This document shows positions 61,095-64,000 of a stretch of 64,000 nucleotides of DNA, in pieces; within the stretch, counting starts at the first letter, position 1, and each line of letters opens with the position of its first letter. Origin of the DNA: Leptolyngbyaceae cyanobacterium C42_A2020_001 (lineage in GTDB: Bacteria; Cyanobacteriota; Cyanobacteriia; Leptolyngbyales; Leptolyngbyaceae); the NCBI GenBank assembly GCA_015272515.1, contig JACYLN010000141.1:1-64000 (forward strand). The letters run 5' to 3'. A model generated the notes under the pieces. It was not told the origin of the DNA and made no database searches. It worked only from the letters and a program-made list of their open reading frames with translations. The position numbers and the translations under genes were made by a program.

Positions 61095-61700
61095 CTATCG
61101 TAAAACCAACGGAATTACCTCAACTTGTCCAGGAATGCCTAGATCATATTGGATCAGCGGCGACAGAGTTTTAGACAGCACTGGCATAAATCCCAAGCGC
61201 AGATAAAACTCAGTGAGTTTGGGCAGGCAGGTAAGGTAAAGCGGTTTAGTCGCTTGTTCACCCAGGTAAGAAACCAGGAATGACCCTAATCCTTGACTGC
61301 GCCATCCAGGGACAACGTAAACATCATGAAGCAGAGAATACCGTTGATGCTGCCGTAGTTTGGCACAGGCAATAAGCTGGTTGCGATGCTCAATCACCCA
61401 AAAATTTTCCCACTCACTATGCCAGCTAAGAAATGCTGCCGCTAACACACCTAGCCCAATCACAGTGCCTGGTCCCAGAACCAGGTTCCACAATCGTTGC
61501 AGCCCCAACGTTAATCCTAAATGAATCCCAATTCCGCTCAGCAATCCCCCTGCCAGAATTCGCATCGTCCACTCTGTCTGAGAAACCGGGGGAAGTACCT
61601 CTTGCCTAAACTGGGCTAACAACTCGCGGATTGCAGTTTTATCAGTAGGGCAAGCCGGACGAATGATACATCCAGGAGGTAAGGAGAAGGACACGGTCAT
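61095..61700 (-). CDS. GNAT-family N-acetyltransferase with central TM segments
   Basis: CIIRPACPTDKTAIRELLAQFRQEV; LLHDVYVVPGWRSQGLGSFLVSYLGEQA. Confidence 0.85.
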   Translation of the reverse strand: MTVSFSLPPGCIIRPACPTDKTAIRELLAQFRQEVLPPVSQTEWTMRILAGGLLSGIGIHLGLTLGLQRLWNLVLGPGTVIGLGVLAAAFLSWHSEWENFWVIEHRNQLIACAKLRQHQRYSLLHDVYVVPGWRSQGLGSFLVSYLGEQATKPLYLTCLPKLTEFYLRLGFMPVLSKTLSPLIQYDLGIPGQVEVIPLVLR

Positions 61701-61811
61701 GAGGTCTTATGAATCCATCTTTTGGGGTAGATTACAAAGTTTTTGTTCGGGAAAGGCTTTTAACTCGCTAGTCTAGATAAAGAGTGCCCACTATGCTAAG
61801 TAAAAGATTCA

Positions 61812-63032
61812 GTGCCGTTTATGGTTTCAATTTCTCTAAATCCTCTCTTTGTAGATACATCGCGGATTCGAGCTGAGATCCGGACGTTACAACCTCAAAT
61901 TGTAGAATGGCGGCGATCGCTCCATCAAAAGCCAGAACTAGGGTTTCGTGAACTCCTTACTTCTGACTTTGTAGCGCAAAAATTGCAAGAATGGGGAATT
62001 TCTTTCCAAAAGGGGATTGCTAAAACAGGCGTGTTAGCCACTATATCGGGCAATCGTCCAGGGCGGGTGTTTGCCATTCGTGCTGATATGGATGCATTGC
62101 CGATTCAGGAGGAAAACGATGTTCCTTACAAGTCGCAGCATGATGGCGTGATGCACGCCTGTGGACATGATGGACACACCGCGATCGCCCTTGCCACTGC
62201 TTATTATCTGTCGCACCATCGAGATAATTTTGCCGGAACAGTGAAAATCATTTTTCAGCCAGCAGAAGAAGGACTGGGCGGAGCAGAGCCAATGATCGCC
62301 GAGGGAGTGTTAAAAAATCCTGATGTGGAGGCGATCGTCGGTTTGCATTTGTGGAACGTGCTGCCACTGGGAACGGTAGGCGTGCGCGCCGGAGCATTGA
62401 TGGCAGCCGTGGAATGTTTTGAGTTAACGATTCATGGTAAAGGCGGACATGGAGCCATCCCCCAACAAACTATCGATTCGGTGGTTGTCGGCTCTCAGAT
62501 TGTGAGTGCCCTACAAACTATTGTGGCGCGCAACATCGATCCCATTGATTCTGCGGTCGTGACGGTGGGCGAATTTCATGCTGGAACCGCGCATAACGTT
62601 ATTGCCGATACGGCTCACATGACAGGCACTGTCCGCTATTTCAATCCGGCTTACAAGGGCTACTTTGGACAACGCATGGAGCAAATCATCAAAGGAATTT
62701 GCGAGGCGCATGGTGCCACCTATGAATTTAAATATTGGGAGCTGTATCCACCTGTTATGAATGATGGAGCGATCGCCAATCTTGTGCGCTCTGTAGCTGA
62801 AGATGTAGTGGAATCACCACTGGGTATGGTTCCTGAATGTCAAACCATGGGCGGTGAAGACATGTCATTCTTTTTACAAGAAGTGCCCGGTTGCTACTTT
62901 TTTCTTGGGTCTGCTAATGCAGTAAAAGGGCTTGCCTACCCCCATCACCATCCTCGATTTGACTTTGATGAAACAGCCCTGGGAATGGGCGTAGAAATTT
63001 TTGTGCGGTGCGTGGAAGAGTTTTGTCAATAA
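61812..63032 (+). CDS. M20-family amidohydrolase
   Basis: WRRSLHQKPELGFRE, AIRADMDALPIQEENDVPYKSQHDGVMHACGHDGHTAIAL, KIIFQPAEEGLGGAEPMIAEG. Confidence 0.95.
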   Translation: MPFMVSISLNPLFVDTSRIRAEIRTLQPQIVEWRRSLHQKPELGFRELLTSDFVAQKLQEWGISFQKGIAKTGVLATISGNRPGRVFAIRADMDALPIQEENDVPYKSQHDGVMHACGHDGHTAIALATAYYLSHHRDNFAGTVKIIFQPAEEGLGGAEPMIAEGVLKNPDVEAIVGLHLWNVLPLGTVGVRAGALMAAVECFELTIHGKGGHGAIPQQTIDSVVVGSQIVSALQTIVARNIDPIDSAVVTVGEFHAGTAHNVIADTAHMTGTVRYFNPAYKGYFGQRMEQIIKGICEAHGATYEFKYWELYPPVMNDGAIANLVRSVAEDVVESPLGMVPECQTMGGEDMSFFLQEVPGCYFFLGSANAVKGLAYPHHHPRFDFDETALGMGVEIFVRCVEEFCQ

Positions 63033-63171
63033 GCTTTTCCCAATCTCGTGTCTCTGGCTATCATTTCTTTAAGCCCCTTCATCCTTTCGGTTGAGGCGGC
63101 TTAGTGGTAATTTTCAATACACTCTTTTAAAGAACATTAAAAAAAGTAAAAATTTACCCACGTTAAAGATC

Positions 63172-63639
63172 ATGGACGACCGGCTCATTAATATTCTTTT
63201 GGTAGAAGATGACGAAGTCGATATTATGAATGTCCGTCGGGCATTCAAAAAAAGCAATATTTCCAATCCACTCTATGTAGCCAACAACGGCTTAGATGCT
63301 TTGCAAATGTTGCGTGGGCAGAGTAACAACCCATCGTCGATCCCTTCCAGCCGCCGCATTATTTTGCTGGATCTAAATATGCCGCGCATGGGTGGGCTGG
63401 AGTTTTTGCAAGAGTTGCGCGCCGATCCGGAGCTAAGAGCCACACCGGTGATTGTGTTAACCACCTCAAATCAAGATCGCGATCGCGTCGAAGCTTATAA
63501 CTTAAACGTAGCAGGGTATATTTTGAAACCTGTTACATTCATTAACTTTGCCGAAGTGATGGCGACTCTCAATAAATATTGGGCGTTGTGTGAATTGCCA
63601 ACCCAACTCAATGGAACGACCCGGTCTTACGCTGAATGA
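63172..63639 (+). CDS. Response regulator (CheY/Rcp1-like)
   Basis: INILLVEDDEVDIMNVRRAFKKSNISNPLYVANNGLDALQML...ILLDLNMPRMGGLEFLQELR; start ATG 63172. Confidence 0.92.
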   Translation: MDDRLINILLVEDDEVDIMNVRRAFKKSNISNPLYVANNGLDALQMLRGQSNNPSSIPSSRRIILLDLNMPRMGGLEFLQELRADPELRATPVIVLTTSNQDRDRVEAYNLNVAGYILKPVTFINFAEVMATLNKYWALCELPTQLNGTTRSYAE

Positions 63640-63737
63640 TGTTATGGAGCTTGGACAACTTTTTATCAGGAATCTAGAAAATCAAGGCTCTGCTCCTGGA
63701 TTTAGGCGAATTGTGATGCACCAAGAGCATAGCTTTT

Positions 63738-64000
63738 ATGGAAGAACCAATTAATATTCTGATTGTAGATGATGATGCGGTTGATCGAATGGCAGTGCAA
63801 CGGGCGTTGCGCTCAGCCAGCGTAGATGTAGTGGTGTCTGAAGCGCAGGATTATGACTCCGCGATCGCGGCATTGAAGGCAGCATCCTTTGATTGTGTCT
63901 TTGCAGACTACCGCCTACCCGACAAAGACGGACTCATCTTAGTACAAGATTTGCGACAGCAAGAAGTTAAAACTCCAATTGTCATGTTAACCGGGCAAGG
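63738..64000 (+). CDS. Response regulator receiver domain, truncated by the window end
   Basis: MEEPINILIVDDDAVDRMAVQRALRSASVDVVVSEAQDYDSAIAALKAASFDCVFADYRLPDKDGLILVQDLRQQEVKTPIVMLTGQ... Confidence 0.88.
   Translation, partial: MEEPINILIVDDDAVDRMAVQRALRSASVDVVVSEAQDYDSAIAALKAASFDCVFADYRLPDKDGLILVQDLRQQEVKTPIVMLTGQ

Overview
The window is chromosomal DNA from a cyanobacterium, probably a filamentous Leptolyngbya/Oscillatoriales-type lineage. This is inferred from very frequent HIP1 palindromes (GCGATCGC), a PEP-CTERM protein, DUF928/DUF3536 proteins, XisH/XisI and C/T-rich intergenic repeats. No rRNA, tRNA or CRISPR array was recognised, and no transposase gene was seen. Housekeeping genes include leuA (type 2), secD/secF, pdhB, gloB, a Ca2+/H+ antiporter, an S1-domain protein and a DprA-like protein. 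Accessory content includes: (i) a co-directional four-gene cassette of CHAT-TPR protease, filamentous-haemagglutinin-like secreted protein, CHASE2-adenylate cyclase and DUF928; (ii) a STAND NTPase/TPR gene plus two tandem Ser/Thr kinases; (iii) a two-component and stress-gene region at 54-64 kb. The most unusual sequence-level observations are: a Leu-rich candidate leader peptide (LLLGLLLRL) about 260 bp upstream of leuA; a degenerate direct-repeat array with a strict 21-bp period (about 15 units, 39334-39648); and, just downstream, a xisH gene broken by a ~99-bp MITE with TA duplication and by a separate frameshift. The N-terminal and C-terminal reading frames of that xisH can be reconstructed by eye. 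All family calls are from recognition of the translated sequences; no database search was run.
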